Below, piece after piece: positions 1-11,442 of a stretch of 64,000 nucleotides of DNA (position 1 is its first letter; every line of letters begins with the position of its first letter). The stretch comes from Paraburkholderia sp. HP33-1 (GTDB lineage: Bacteria > Pseudomonadota > Gammaproteobacteria > Burkholderiales > Burkholderiaceae), in assembly GCF_021390595.1 (NCBI RefSeq), contig NZ_JAJEJR010000001.1, positions 2,914,001-2,978,000 on the forward strand, in the 5' to 3' direction. A program made the translations under genes and the position numbers. The notes beneath the pieces were generated by a model. It saw only the letters and a list, made by a program, of their open reading frames with translations, was not told where the DNA came from and ran no database searches.

Positions 1-201
1 GCGGATCTGCTTGATCACGAGCTTGTCGTTGCCTTCGAGGCCTGCGAAACCGTGGGCGAGGTTCGCGCACGACAACGCGCCGCGCGCCGGGAAGCGCCCC
101 TGCGCATGCTGGATACGGGCCAGATACGCTTCACGGGTGGGCTTGCTGCGCTCGATCACGCGTTTGGTGACCTTCAACAATTGCGAATGCGGGGAAACCA
201 T
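1..201 (-). CDS. edd: 6-phosphogluconate dehydratase, N-terminal fragment (cut by window edge)
   Basis: Only the first 67 codons are present; the gene continues beyond base 1. The translation begins MVSPHSQLLKVTKRVIERS and contains SCANLAHGFAGLEGNDK, matching the N-terminus of Edd, the [4Fe-4S] enzyme that converts 6-phosphogluconate to KDPG in the Entner-Doudoroff pathway. The cluster ligands lie outside the window. It diverges from a HexR/RpiR-type regulator, the usual partner of edd, and a HexR-like palindrome sits about 85 bp upstream of the start. The call rests on recalled family sequence and on context; both agree. Confidence 0.88.
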   Translation of the reverse strand, partial: MVSPHSQLLKVTKRVIERSKPTREAYLARIQHAQGRFPARGALSCANLAHGFAGLEGNDKLVIKQIR

Positions 202-285
202 CGGAGCTCCTTCGTCGTTGGCGGCAGGCGCGCGCATGACACCAGGCGGTATCGCGGGGTTGTGTTGTCGAACGAGGCAATGTTA

Positions 286-298
286 GTAGAAAAACTAC
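286..298. promoter_or_regulatory. HexR-like operator, edd side
   Basis: The sequence GTAGAAAAACTAC is a perfect 4-bp inverted repeat around an A5 core. It resembles the published HexR site (TGTARTWWWACTACA type). It lies about 85 bp upstream of the edd start and faces a second copy near hexR. Binding is inferred, not shown. Confidence 0.7.
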
Positions 299-416
299 AT
301 GATCGCAATGACGAACTCTGCTGCGACGCCGCATCGCGCTGATGGCCGCATCGCCCTATTGACGGTGCTTGTACGCTCCACAGCAAAAACCCAGGGAATA
401 CACTTACTCATCGATA

Positions 417-431
417 TGTAGTTTTTGTACA
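417..431. promoter_or_regulatory. HexR-like operator, hexR side
   Basis: TGTAGTTTTTGTACA is a near-palindrome with the same T5 core and GTAG arm as the copy at 286-298. It ends 6 bp before the predicted hexR -35 element at 438. This supports autoregulation as well as control of edd by the same protein. Confidence 0.7.
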
Positions 432-437
432 TCCCTT

Positions 438-466
438 TTGTATGCCATCGGTCAATCGGATATAGT
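438..466 (+). promoter_or_regulatory. Predicted sigma-70 promoter of hexR
   Basis: TTGTAT at 438-443 and TATAGT at 461-466 are separated by exactly 17 bp, a good sigma-70 match. Transcription would start near 473, giving a leader of about 27 nt before the ATG at 500. Confidence 0.6.
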
Positions 467-499
467 CCACACGTTCTTCAGCATAGTGCGAGTTTTCCG

Positions 500-1345
500 A
501 TGATGCTGTCCCAGGTGGAGGAGATGCGCGACCAGCTGCGCCCGTCCGAGCGCAAGCTGGCCGATTACGTGATCGAGGCGCCGCGCGAGGTGCTCGATCT
601 GTCGATGACCGAGGTCGCCGCGCGCGCGGGCGTGAGTCAGCCGACGATCGCGCGCTTCTGTCACGCGCTCGGCTTTTCCGGGTTTCGCGAGTTCAAGATC
701 CGCCTCGCGCAGGGCATCGCCGCCGAAGTGCCGGCCGTCTATCGCGACGTGCGGCCCGACGAGCCGACGCCGGGCGTCGCCGCGAAGGTGCTCGACCGGA
801 CCATCGGCGCGCTGATCCAGGTGCGCAACAATCTGTCGTCGGACAGCGTCGCGGCGGCCATCGACATCCTCGCGCGGGCGAAGCGCATCGAGTTCTACGG
901 CGCGGGCGGCTCGGGCATCGCCGCACTCGACGTGCAGCACAAGTTCTTTCGGCTCGGCATGCCGAGCGTCGCCTATTCGGACCCGCATACGTTTCTGATG
1001 TCGGCGGCGCTGCTGGGCGAGGGCGACGTCGTGGTCGCGATCTCGAACACGGGCCGCACGCGCGACATCATCGACGCCGCGAAGGCCGCGCTGAAAGCGG
1101 GCGCAAAGGTGATCGCGATCACGCACGGCAATTCGCCGCTCGCGCGGCTCGCAACCGTGGGCCTCTTTGCAAACGTCGACGAAGACACGGATATCTTTTC
1201 GCCGATGACCTCGCGCGTGTCGCATCTTGCGATCGGCGACATTCTGGCGGTCGGCGTCGCGCTGAGCCGCGGGCCGGACCTGGTGGAGAAGCTCGCGCAG
1301 ACGAAGGAAGTGATTCATCGGCGGCGGGTGGATTCGCGGGGATAA
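500..1345 (+). CDS. hexR: HexR-like RpiR/MurR family transcriptional regulator
   Basis: A 281-residue protein with an N-terminal HTH_6 helix-turn-helix (about residues 34-66, around VAARAGVSQPTIARF) and a C-terminal SIS sugar-phosphate-binding domain (about 120-255; GAGGSGIA at 134-141, SNTGRTRDI near 182). This is the RpiR architecture; in HexR the SIS domain senses KDPG and relieves repression of central sugar-catabolic genes. I chose the ATG at 500 because the open frame further upstream runs through the promoter and operator. It diverges from edd, which supports HexR over other RpiR regulators. A strong bidirectional terminator follows. Confidence 0.87.
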   Translation: MMLSQVEEMRDQLRPSERKLADYVIEAPREVLDLSMTEVAARAGVSQPTIARFCHALGFSGFREFKIRLAQGIAAEVPAVYRDVRPDEPTPGVAAKVLDRTIGALIQVRNNLSSDSVAAAIDILARAKRIEFYGAGGSGIAALDVQHKFFRLGMPSVAYSDPHTFLMSAALLGEGDVVVAISNTGRTRDIIDAAKAALKAGAKVIAITHGNSPLARLATVGLFANVDEDTDIFSPMTSRVSHLAIGDILAVGVALSRGPDLVEKLAQTKEVIHRRRVDSRG

Positions 1346-1365
1346 CGCGCGACGAAAAATAAAAC

Positions 1366-1403
1366 AAAGGGCGGTGTGCCGTTCAACCGGCGCACCGCCC
1401 TTT
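1366..1403. terminator. Bidirectional terminator between hexR and hemJ
   Basis: AAAGGGCGGTGTGCCG pairs with CGGCGCACCGCCCTTT around the loop TTCAA, with a single G-T pair. The flanking A/T tracts let it serve the convergent genes hexR (plus) and hemJ (minus). Confidence 0.85.
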
Positions 1404-1441
1404 CCGTCTGTTCCAGCCCGGCGCTGAACGCCGTCAGCCGC

Positions 1442-1858
1442 TCAGAACGGCTTGATCACCACCAGCGCGACCGCCACGAGCATGCCAAGCACCGGCAATT
1501 CGTTGAACATCCGATACCACTTGTCCGAGCGGCGATTCTCGCCGCGCTCGAACCTGCGCAGCAGCACGCCGCAATACGCGTGGTAGATGACGAGCAGCAC
1601 GACCACGCCGACCTTCGCGTGAATCCAGCCCTCCCCGCTGCCGATGCCGATGACGAGCCACAACCACAGCCCGCACGCGATCGCGGGCACGGCAATGAGG
1701 CTCATGAAGCGGAACAGTTTGCGCGCCATCAGCAGAAGACGCGCCGTCGCGGCGGGTTCCGTTTCCATCGCCAGATTGACGAAGATGCGCGGCAGATAAA
1801 ACAGGCCCGCAAACCAGGAAGCAATCAATACGATGTGAAACGTCTTTACCCAGAGCAT
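1442..1858 (-). CDS. hemJ: HemJ/CopD-like membrane protein, probable protoporphyrinogen IX oxidase
   Basis: A 138-residue, four-helix inner-membrane protein of the HemJ (UPF0093/CopD-like) family, which oxidises protoporphyrinogen IX to protoporphyrin IX in haem synthesis. Visible family features are the N-terminal KTFHIV with His8, the YLPRIFV stretch from Tyr21, and GWIHAK with Trp78, His80 and Lys82; equivalent His, Trp and Lys residues are conserved in HemJ. Length is normal for the family. It lies 37 bp downstream of proA on the same strand and may be co-transcribed. The name CopD family protein is often used for the same protein; a role in copper handling is less likely. Confidence 0.78.
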   Translation of the reverse strand: MLWVKTFHIVLIASWFAGLFYLPRIFVNLAMETEPAATARLLLMARKLFRFMSLIAVPAIACGLWLWLVIGIGSGEGWIHAKVGVVVLLVIYHAYCGVLLRRFERGENRRSDKWYRMFNELPVLGMLVAVALVVIKPF

Positions 1859-1895
1859 CGGCGGGTCCTTGTTGTTGTGGCGCTTCGATTCGTGG

Positions 1896-3167
1896 TTATT
1901 GACGGCCTTCGCCGTGACCCAGCACGACGTACTTCAGCGATGTCAGCCCTTCGAGGCCGACCGGACCACGCGCGTGCAGCTTGTCGTTGGAGATGCCGAT
2001 CTCGGCGCCGAGGCCGAACTCGAAGCCGTCCGCGAAACGCGTCGACGCGTTGACCATCACGCTTGCCGAATCGACTTCGCGCAGGAAGCGCATCGCGCGG
2101 TCGTGGTCTTCGGTGACGATCGCGTCGGTGTGCTGCGAGCTGTACGTGTTGATATGCTCGATCGCCGCGTCGATGCCGTCGACCACCTTGATCGCGAGTA
2201 CGGGCGCGAGATATTCGGTGCGCCAGTCTTCCTCGGTCGCGTCGACGAGCGGACCGACGCCCGCATCGGCCAGCACCGCGCGCGCCGCCGCATCGACGCG
2301 CAGCTCGACTTCCTTGCCGCGATACAGCTTGCCGAGCGGCGGCAGCACTTCAGCCGCGATGCCGCGCGCGACCAGCAGCGTCTCCATCGTGTTGCAGGTG
2401 CCGTAGCGGTGCGTCTTCGCGTTGTCGCAGACATTGAGCGCCTTCGCCAGGTCCGCGCGATCGTCGACATAGACGTGGCAGATGCCGTCGAGGTGCTTGA
2501 TCATCGGCACGCGCGCTTCGTTCATCAGACGCTCGATCAGGCTCTTGCCGCCGCGCGGCACGATCACGTCGACGTACCCGGTCATCGTGATCAGCTTGCC
2601 GACCGCCGCGCGGTCCGCCGTCGCGACCACCTGCACCGCGTCCTGCGGCAAGCCAGCGGCTTCGAGCCCCTCGCCGATCAGCTTCGCGAGCGCGGTATTG
2701 CACTCGAGCGCTTCGGAGCCGCCGCGCAGAATGGTCGCATTGCCGGACTTCAGGCACAACGCGGCCGCGTCGATCGTCACGTTCGGGCGCGATTCGTAGA
2801 TGATGCCGATCACGCCGAGCGGCACACGCATCTGGCCGACCTGAATGCCGCTCGGCCGATACTTCAGATTGCTGATTTCACCGATCGGATCGGCCAGCGC
2901 CGCGACCTGGCGCAGGCCTTCGACCATCGTCTTCAGCGCCTTGTCCGACAGCGTCAAACGGTCGATGAACGCAGCGTCGTGCCCCTTGCCGCGAGCGCGT
3001 TCGAGGTCGCGCGCGTTGGCGGCCTTCAGCAGATCGGCATCGCGCTCGATAGCCTCGGCAACAGCCGCGAGCGCCGCATTCTTCGCGGCGGTCGAGGCAC
3101 GCGCCATCGCGCGCGAAGCCTGGCGGGCGCGCCGGCCGAGGTCGGTCATGTACTGGTCGATATCCAT
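1896..3167 (-). CDS. proA: Gamma-glutamyl phosphate reductase
   Basis: A 423-residue cytoplasmic ProA, an aldehyde-dehydrogenase-fold enzyme that reduces gamma-glutamyl phosphate to glutamate semialdehyde in proline synthesis. The catalytic Cys258 is seen in [11 protein letters not shown], and [17 protein letters not shown] at about 116-131 is a family signature. I set the start at [13 protein letters not shown] (3167), the usual N-terminus in relatives, rather than the in-frame codons up to 24 bases upstream. It follows holA after 220 bp and precedes hemJ. ProB is not in the window. Confidence 0.95.
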   Translation of the reverse strand: MDIDQYMTDLGRRARQASRAMARASTAAKNAALAAVAEAIERDADLLKAANARDLERARGKGHDAAFIDRLTLSDKALKTMVEGLRQVAALADPIGEISNLKYRPSGIQVGQMRVPLGVIGIIYESRPNVTIDAAALCLKSGNATILRGGSEALECNTALAKLIGEGLEAAGLPQDAVQVVATADRAAVGKLITMTGYVDVIVPRGGKSLIERLMNEARVPMIKHLDGICHVYVDDRADLAKALNVCDNAKTHRYGTCNTMETLLVARGIAAEVLPPLGKLYRGKEVELRVDAAARAVLADAGVGPLVDATEEDWRTEYLAPVLAIKVVDGIDAAIEHINTYSSQHTDAIVTEDHDRAMRFLREVDSASVMVNASTRFADGFEFGLGAEIGISNDKLHARGPVGLEGLTSLKYVVLGHGEGRQ

Positions 3168-3387
3168 GGTCATTCTCGTGATGCCCCGCACTTTTGCGTG
3201 CGGTGGTCGGGCAAGATTAGCGAAAGATCAAACGATTGTAAGTCGGGTACTGGGGCTTTGCTCGCGCGCGGGCAGCGGGTGCGATGAGCTGTCGCGGGTT
3301 TGCCGATGCGTGGCGTCGAGCGTGCGGCACGCGAAACGCGGTGGTCTGCAGGTGGAACGGCTGGCGGTTGCTACGCGATTGCTCGCG

Positions 3388-4515
3388 TCAGACTGGCCGC
3401 CGCGTTGGCTCCGCGGTTGACGCCCGAGGTCGCGGCGGCGGCACTGGCGACGCTGCCGGCGATTTCGGCGCGGCCACCGCCATGGCGAGCTCGAACAGGC
3501 CGTCCCACGGATCGGGAGGAGGATCGTTGCGATGATTGCGCGGCGTGCCGCCCGACAAACCCTTCACCTGCCGGTCGAGCCGCGCCGCCAGCGCGAGCGC
3601 CTTCTCGAGCGCCGCTTCGCTGACGCGCGACAGTGCCGGCCCGATCAGCCGTTCGCGCGGACCCCACACGCGGTTCTCGCGGGTGAGCATCGCGAGCGGC
3701 TTGCCGGCCGCGACGCCGCGCTTGATTCGCAGCAGCGTGCGCACTTCCTCGACGACGGCCCACAGCACGAGCACCGTGGCCTCGCCTTCACCGCGCAGCC
3801 CGTCGAGCATGCGCGCGAGACGGCCGACGTCGCCCGCGAGCATCGCCTCGTTGAGCTTGAACACGTCGTAGCGCGCGACGTTGAGCACCGCATCCTGCAC
3901 CTGATCGAAGCTCAACGAGCCGCTCGGATACAGCAGCCCGAGCTTCTGGATTTCCTGATGCGCGGCGAGCAGATTGCCCTCGACGCGCTCGGCGATAAAC
4001 GCGAGGGCGCGCCGCCCTTCCTCGCCAGCCGCGACGCGCTGCCCCTGGGCCGCGAGCCGCTGCCCGACCCAGTTCGGCAGTTGCGCGCGCTCGACCGGAT
4101 CGATCTTCAGCGCGACGCCGGCATCGGCGAGCGCGGTGAACCATGCCGACTTCTGCGTGGCGGCGTCGAGGCGCGGCAGCGTGATCATCGTCAGCACGTC
4201 GTCATTGACGGTCGACGCGAGCGCCTTCAGCGCATCGGCGCCTTCCTTGCCCGGCTTGCCCGACGGAATGCGCAACTCGACGAGCTGCCGGTCGCCGAAC
4301 AGCGACATCGACTGGCTTGCGCCGAGCAGCGAACTCCAGTCGAAACCGCGCTCGACCGTGAACACCGAGCGGTCGGTGAAGCCCGCCGCGCGCGCAGCCG
4401 CACGGATGCGGTCACAGGCTTCCTGCGCGAGCAGGTGCTCGTCGCCGTACACGACGTACAGTCCGGCGAGGCCCTTGGCGAGATGCGCTTCGAGCGCGTC
4501 AGGTCGCAGTTGCAT
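3388..4515 (-). CDS. holA: DNA polymerase III delta subunit
   Basis: A 375-residue HolA, the clamp-loader subunit that opens the beta clamp at the replication fork. The N-terminal YVVYGDEHLLAQEACDRIR and the internal NWVGQRLAAQGQ region are family-typical. The C-terminus, after about residue 335, becomes Pro/Ala/Arg-rich and is probably disordered. It sits downstream of lptE and leuS on the same strand, an order (leuS-lptE-holA) also found in enterobacteria, which supports both the assignment and an operon. The lptE stop and the holA start are 54 bp apart. Confidence 0.92.
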   Translation of the reverse strand: MQLRPDALEAHLAKGLAGLYVVYGDEHLLAQEACDRIRAAARAAGFTDRSVFTVERGFDWSSLLGASQSMSLFGDRQLVELRIPSGKPGKEGADALKALASTVNDDVLTMITLPRLDAATQKSAWFTALADAGVALKIDPVERAQLPNWVGQRLAAQGQRVAAGEEGRRALAFIAERVEGNLLAAHQEIQKLGLLYPSGSLSFDQVQDAVLNVARYDVFKLNEAMLAGDVGRLARMLDGLRGEGEATVLVLWAVVEEVRTLLRIKRGVAAGKPLAMLTRENRVWGPRERLIGPALSRVSEAALEKALALAARLDRQVKGLSGGTPRNHRNDPPPDPWDGLFELAMAVAAPKSPAASPVPPPRPRASTAEPTRRPV

Positions 4516-4569
4516 GGCTGGCGGTTGACGGGATGGATGAGATTCGACGAATCACGAACAGAGCGACGC

Positions 4570-5121
4570 TCACAGCGGCGGCGGCGGCAGCGGTGCGCGC
4601 GGCGCGATGGCCGGCACGGCTTCTGCCGGTGTCGGATGCAGCGAGCGCACCACGCCGAGACGGCGGACCAGCTGATCGACCGCGTCGTTCTCCATGTCGG
4701 CGAACAGGATGTCGGACTCGGCGGCCTTCGCCTGCGAGAACTGGTCGCTATAGGTCATCGCGCGGTTCAGCGCGATCACGCTGCCCGGAATCAGCACGGT
4801 GCCGTCCTTGCCGGTCAGCGTGTAGGTCATATGCAGATTCAGCTGATACTCGGCGACGACGCCCAGCGAATTCAGCGTCAGCGTGCTGGTGCTGCGGTTC
4901 TGCGTGATTTGCAGGATCGCGTCGGCATTGGCGGGCGTGCTGACCACCACGGTGTCGCTGCCGCCCTGCACCATGCGCGTGAAGCGCGCGATGGCCGCGG
5001 GCGAGCCGCCCGCCACATAGAGGCGCTTGAACGCGAAGTCCTGCTGGCCGCGCAACTGGAAGCCGCAGGCCGACAACATCATTACGCTGCAAACGAGCGT
5101 CAAAAACGATCTGCGAGTCAC
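4570..5121 (-). CDS. lptE: LPS-assembly lipoprotein LptE
   Basis: A 183-residue outer-membrane lipoprotein that plugs the LptD translocon and delivers LPS to the cell surface. The signal peptide ends in the lipobox LSAC with lipidated Cys19, followed by GFQLRGQ, the characteristic start of mature LptE. The start codon is GTG at 5121: an ATG two bases further upstream is out of frame and hits a stop at once, and GGGAG lies 5 nt before the GTG. The C-terminus ends in a Pro-rich tail. Its place between leuS and holA is the conserved one. Confidence 0.9.
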   Translation of the reverse strand: MTRRSFLTLVCSVMMLSACGFQLRGQQDFAFKRLYVAGGSPAAIARFTRMVQGGSDTVVVSTPANADAILQITQNRSTSTLTLNSLGVVAEYQLNLHMTYTLTGKDGTVLIPGSVIALNRAMTYSDQFSQAKAAESDILFADMENDAVDQLVRRLGVVRSLHPTPAEAVPAIAPRAPLPPPPL

Positions 5122-5157
5122 ATTCGCTCCCGGTTCGCAGTGGATTCGCGGTGCCGA

Positions 5158-5180
5158 GGAACGCCGCCGGGCGGCGTTCC
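5158..5180. other. Hairpin between leuS and lptE
   Basis: GGAACGCCGC and GCGGCGTTCC form a perfect 10-bp stem around a 3-nt loop. No T tract follows on either strand, so it is not a standard intrinsic terminator. It may stabilise or process the leuS-lptE message, or be a chance palindrome. Confidence 0.4.
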
Positions 5181-5206
5181 ATCTGCCGGATGAAGGTGTG
5201 GAAACG

Positions 5207-7894
<2,688 letters not shown>

Positions 7895-7982
7895 TTATAC
7901 CGTTCGCGGACGGGTGCGCCGCGCAGCGTGGTGCGCGGCCGGGTATGCCGGATTCGTGGACGTGGTGCGCGCCCAGCGACGC

Positions 7983-8414
7983 TCAGTGCGGCGCGGCGGG
8001 CGGCGGCGGGTCCGTCACGAAGCCGATCCGCTCGAGCCCGGCCTGCTGCGCGGCGCCCATCACCTGTGCGATCACCTCGTAGCGCGTCGAGCGCTCCGCG
8101 CGTAGCTGGATGTCCGGTTGGTCCGCCTGCTTGCCGGCCTCGGCGAACTGCGCGCGCATCTGCGCGAGCGTGATCGCCTTGCCGTTCCAGTAGAGCTTGC
8201 CGGCTGCGTCTATGGAAAGGGAAATGGTCTGCGGGGTCTGACGCGCGGGCGCCGCCGCGACCTTCGGCAGATCGAGCCGGATCGCGTGCGAGAACAGCGG
8301 CGCGGTGATGATGAAAATCACCAGCAGCACCAGCATCACGTCGATCAGCGGCGTCATGTTGATCTCGGCCATCGGCGCGGCCGTCTGCTTCTTCTCGAGT
8401 CCGCCGAATGCCAT
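7983..8414 (-). CDS. exbD: ExbD/TolR family biopolymer transport protein
   Basis: A 143-residue inner-membrane protein with one transmembrane helix (about 22-43) and a periplasmic domain. The helix contains Asp25 in MTPLIDVMLVLL, the proton-sensing residue of ExbD. With ExbB it uses the proton motive force to energise TonB. The start at 8414 is fixed by GGAGG 5 nt before the ATG; open frame further upstream is not coding. It lies 83 bp downstream of exbB on the same strand. No tonB is adjacent, so the partner must be elsewhere, and a TolR-like role cannot be excluded. Confidence 0.86.
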   Translation of the reverse strand: MAFGGLEKKQTAAPMAEINMTPLIDVMLVLLVIFIITAPLFSHAIRLDLPKVAAAPARQTPQTISLSIDAAGKLYWNGKAITLAQMRAQFAEAGKQADQPDIQLRAERSTRYEVIAQVMGAAQQAGLERIGFVTDPPPPAAPH

Positions 8415-8497
8415 GTCGCCTCCCTGCGTTTGAGCTTGCCTGTGCGATGTGCAGTGCGCCGTTCGCCGCGGTATGCAGTCAACTGCCGCGTTGCACG

Positions 8498-9217
8498 TCA
8501 GCGCTGCGCCTCGTGCGCCGCCTGCTGCGCGCGCGCCGGCGTCGGTGCGTGCTCGGCCGGCCCGCACACGTAGGCGTGCAGATCGTGCGCGAAGCCATCC
8601 AGATCCTCGCACAATTGCCGCACGAGGCGCCCCAGCACGTTATACGCGAGCACCGCCGGAATCGCGACCACCAGACCGAACGCGGTCATGATCAGCGCCT
8701 CGCCGACCGGTCCCGCGACATTCTCGATCTGCGCCTGCCCGCTCGCCGCGATGCTGCCGAGCGCGTGATAGATACCCCACACGGTGCCGAGCAGACCAAC
8801 GAACGGCGCGGTGCTACCGACCGACGCGAGCAGCACCTGACCGAATTCGAGCCGCCGCTGCGACGCATTGAGCGCCTGGCGCAGCGCGCGCAGCACCCGT
8901 TCGCTACGCTCAACCCGCGCGAGCAGCGCGCCCGGAATGTCGACCTCGGCCGCATGGAGCGCTGCTTCGGCGAGCGGCGTGAACACGCGCTCGCGGTCGG
9001 TGCGGCGCAGTATGGCGACGCCTTCGGCGAGCGTCGGCGCCTGCCAGAAGCGCGGGATGGCCCGCGCGGCCTGACGTTTCGCGCGCGTCAGAATCCAGCT
9101 CTTGACGATCAGGAAGCACCAGCTCGCAATCGACATGGCCAGCAGCACATAGGCGACGCCATGCGTGAGCGCGTCGCTCGTTTGCAGGTAATGGATGATG
9201 CCGGTGCCGTCTGCCAT
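8498..9217 (-). CDS. exbB: MotA/TolQ/ExbB family proton channel protein
   Basis: A 239-residue inner-membrane protein with three hydrophobic segments, at about 18-40, 133-155 and 175-200, in the ExbB/TolQ pattern. The conserved LLGTVWGIYHAL stretch and a later ENVAGPVGEALIMTAFGLVVAIP-like region (described here in parts) belong to the MotA_ExbB domain. It forms the energising complex with the downstream ExbD. GAGG precedes the ATG at 9217. It lies 78 bp downstream of dapB on the same strand. Without TolA, TolB or Pal nearby, ExbB is preferred over TolQ. Confidence 0.86.
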   Translation of the reverse strand: MADGTGIIHYLQTSDALTHGVAYVLLAMSIASWCFLIVKSWILTRAKRQAARAIPRFWQAPTLAEGVAILRRTDRERVFTPLAEAALHAAEVDIPGALLARVERSERVLRALRQALNASQRRLEFGQVLLASVGSTAPFVGLLGTVWGIYHALGSIAASGQAQIENVAGPVGEALIMTAFGLVVAIPAVLAYNVLGRLVRQLCEDLDGFAHDLHAYVCGPAEHAPTPARAQQAAHEAQR

Positions 9218-9295
9218 CTGACCTCGCCGTGGGAAAGTGACTTCGGGAAGGCGCGCCCGGGATGCGCGGCCCCGCCTATGCGCAACAGGCTCCGC

Positions 9296-10093
9296 TCAAC
9301 GCAGGCCGAGCACGTCCTGCATGTCGAAGAAGCCGTTGTCGTGGCTTTCGAGGAAGCGTACAGCACGAAGCGCGCCTTGTGCATATGACAGCCGGCTCGC
9401 CGACTTGTGCGTGATCTCGATGCGCTCGCCGATGCCCGCGAACAGCACCGTATGATCGCCGACGATATCGCCGCCGCGAATCGCCGAGAAGCCGATCGTC
9501 GACGGATCGCGCTCGCCGGTCACGCCTTCGCGGCCGTAGACCGCGCAGTCGTCGAGATTGCGGCCGAGCGCGTTGGCGATGACTTCGCCCATCGTCAGCG
9601 CGGTGCCGGACGGCGCGTCGACCTTGTGGCGATGATGCGCTTCGATGATCTCGATGTCGTAGCCGGTCGAGAAGTGCCGCGCCGCGTATTCGAGCAGCTT
9701 CAGCGTGACGTTCACGCCGACGCTCATGTTCGACGCGAACACGACGCCGATCTTCTGCGCCGCCGCGCGCAGCAGCGCTTTTTGCCCGTTGTCGAAACCG
9801 GTCGTGCCGATCACCATTTTCACGTTGTGGCGCTGCGCGGCTTCGAGATGCGCGAGCGTCGCGTCGGGGCGCGTGAAGTCGATCAGGTAGTCGGATTCGG
9901 CGAACACGCGCTCGATGTCGTCGGACAGCTGCACACCGGTCTGCTTGCCGAGGAACGCGCCGGCGTCCTGACCAAGCTGCGCCGAACCTGCGCGGCAGAG
10001 TGCCCCGGACAGCGTGGCGTCGGCATCATTGAGGACGGTTTCGATCAGCATGCGGCCCATACGGCCCGATGCGCCAGCAATGGCAATTTTCAT
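9296..10093 (-). CDS. dapB: 4-hydroxy-tetrahydrodipicolinate reductase
   Basis: A 265-residue DapB, which reduces 4-hydroxy-tetrahydrodipicolinate in the lysine/diaminopimelate pathway. The nucleotide-binding GASGRMGR is at 7-14 and the substrate-binding signature [15 protein letters not shown] at 151-165. I set the start at [14 protein letters not shown] (10093), the usual N-terminus. The next gene upstream on this strand is bamE, 344 bp away; that order is common in betaproteobacteria. Confidence 0.96.
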   Translation of the reverse strand: MKIAIAGASGRMGRMLIETVLNDADATLSGALCRAGSAQLGQDAGAFLGKQTGVQLSDDIERVFAESDYLIDFTRPDATLAHLEAAQRHNVKMVIGTTGFDNGQKALLRAAAQKIGVVFASNMSVGVNVTLKLLEYAARHFSTGYDIEIIEAHHRHKVDAPSGTALTMGEVIANALGRNLDDCAVYGREGVTGERDPSTIGFSAIRGGDIVGDHTVLFAGIGERIEITHKSASRLSYAQGALRAVRFLESHDNGFFDMQDVLGLR

Positions 10094-10437
10094 GACGATG
10101 AGGATTCGAAAAGAGTCAACCGGGATGAAGCCCGGCAAACGCGGCCCGGCAAATGCACCGACCAGTGTGCAGGATCGCGCCCGGTCGAGATAGGGACAAG
10201 CGGCGGCAGGTGGCAAGATCCGGCGGCAAAATCAGCCGGTTCGCTGCTGGCGCCAATGCGGGTGGCCGACCGCCGTGGCCCGCTCAGTTGGGCAACTGAT
10301 GCAGTCCATTGCCGCAACACATTCGGGCGGCCCAAGCAGCACCCTTTCCGGCCTCACCTGCCGCCGGACAAACGCACGTCCGGCGGGCGCAGCACACGGA
10401 GTGCGCAGCCCGCCTCACAACAACACCGACAAGCGAA
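10094..10437. other. Intergenic region between bamE and dapB, with one hairpin
   Basis: I see no convincing gene in these 344 bases. CCGCCGGAC at 10361-10369 and GTCCGGCGG at 10378-10386 form a perfect 9-bp stem with an 8-nt loop, about 50 bp past the bamE stop. No T tract follows, so it is at best a weak terminator of bamE. Confidence 0.5.
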
Positions 10438-11289
10438 TCAGTTGCCCGTTCCCGACGTGGACGGTGAACCAGTCTGCGCCGGGTTGCCGCTGCTTTGCGA
10501 GCCCGTCGGTCCGACCGGGTTGCTCTCGTTCTCCGGAGCCGGCGGCGGCGGACGTTTGAACTGGAACTGCGGCTGGCCACCGGCCGTCGGGCCTTGAGTC
10601 GGAATCCCGCCGGCCCCCGCTCTCGGCACGGCCGAACGCGCGGACGACGTGCCCTTCGGCGTCGACACCGCGCTCGTCGCGCGATTGGCGGCCTGGGCGG
10701 CTTCCGCGTTGGCGTCCATGGACGGCGCGGCGGCCTGCTCGGCGCCTTCGACCGACGGCGAGCGCGTCGTGTCCACCGTCGCGGGTGCTGCAGCGGCAGC
10801 AGCCGCGCTCGCGGCGGCTGCGTCGCTCGCGGCCACGGCGTTGGCGGCCTCGGCTGCGCTCGCCGCGCGTGGCGGCGTCGCGTTCGAGCGACGGCCACCG
10901 CGGTCGCCGTCGATTTCGGCCAGCAACTCGAGATTGGTCGGCAGATCCTCGCCGCCCGTCCAGTGGGTCACGAGGTCGCCCGAGAAGAACACCACGAAGT
11001 CGCGCTGCTGCACGACCGCCGTCGAGCCGCGCTTGAAATAGAACACGTAATCCCAGCGATCAGCGTGGAACATGTCGGTCAACAGAGGCGTGCCGAGTAG
11101 CTGACGCACCTGAGCCCGCGTCATGCCGACTTTCATCTGGTCGGCCATTTCCTGCGACACAAAGTTACCTTGCACGACCGTAATCCGATACGGCGTAATG
11201 CGTTGGGCAACACGCTGGGTGAGGCTGTCGTACGTGGAACATCCGGCAAGAACCGCGACAGTCGCAACAGCGATCAAGGTACCCCGCAT
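10438..11289 (-). CDS. bamE: BamE/SmpA outer-membrane assembly lipoprotein with long C-terminal extension
   Basis: A 283-residue lipoprotein of the BAM complex, which folds beta-barrel proteins into the outer membrane. The signal peptide ends in LAGC with lipidated Cys17; the SmpA/OmlA domain follows (about 18-125; VTQ-like ITVVQGN, GMTRAQVRQLLGTPL and DYVFYFKRG). E. coli BamE is about 113 residues. Here roughly 150 extra residues follow, rich in Ala, Pro, Gly and Ser and probably disordered. I chose the ATG at 11289 because GGGGGAG lies 6 nt before it; upstream in-frame ATGs at 11328 and 11310 would spoil the signal peptide. It diverges from fur. Confidence 0.88.
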   Translation of the reverse strand: MRGTLIAVATVAVLAGCSTYDSLTQRVAQRITPYRITVVQGNFVSQEMADQMKVGMTRAQVRQLLGTPLLTDMFHADRWDYVFYFKRGSTAVVQQRDFVVFFSGDLVTHWTGGEDLPTNLELLAEIDGDRGGRRSNATPPRAASAAEAANAVAASDAAAASAAAAAAAPATVDTTRSPSVEGAEQAAAPSMDANAEAAQAANRATSAVSTPKGTSSARSAVPRAGAGGIPTQGPTAGGQPQFQFKRPPPPAPENESNPVGPTGSQSSGNPAQTGSPSTSGTGN

Positions 11290-11442
11290 GCGGCTCCCCC
11301 GGTAGATCATTTGAGATTTAGAAATCATTTCACTCACCGTGCGGGCCCGCTTATGGGCCGCGCTCATTGCATCGAAGATGACCAGAACGGCAAAAACACA
11401 TTACTATGAGAGCCCAGCATTGTACTCTAGGGATCCCTTGTC

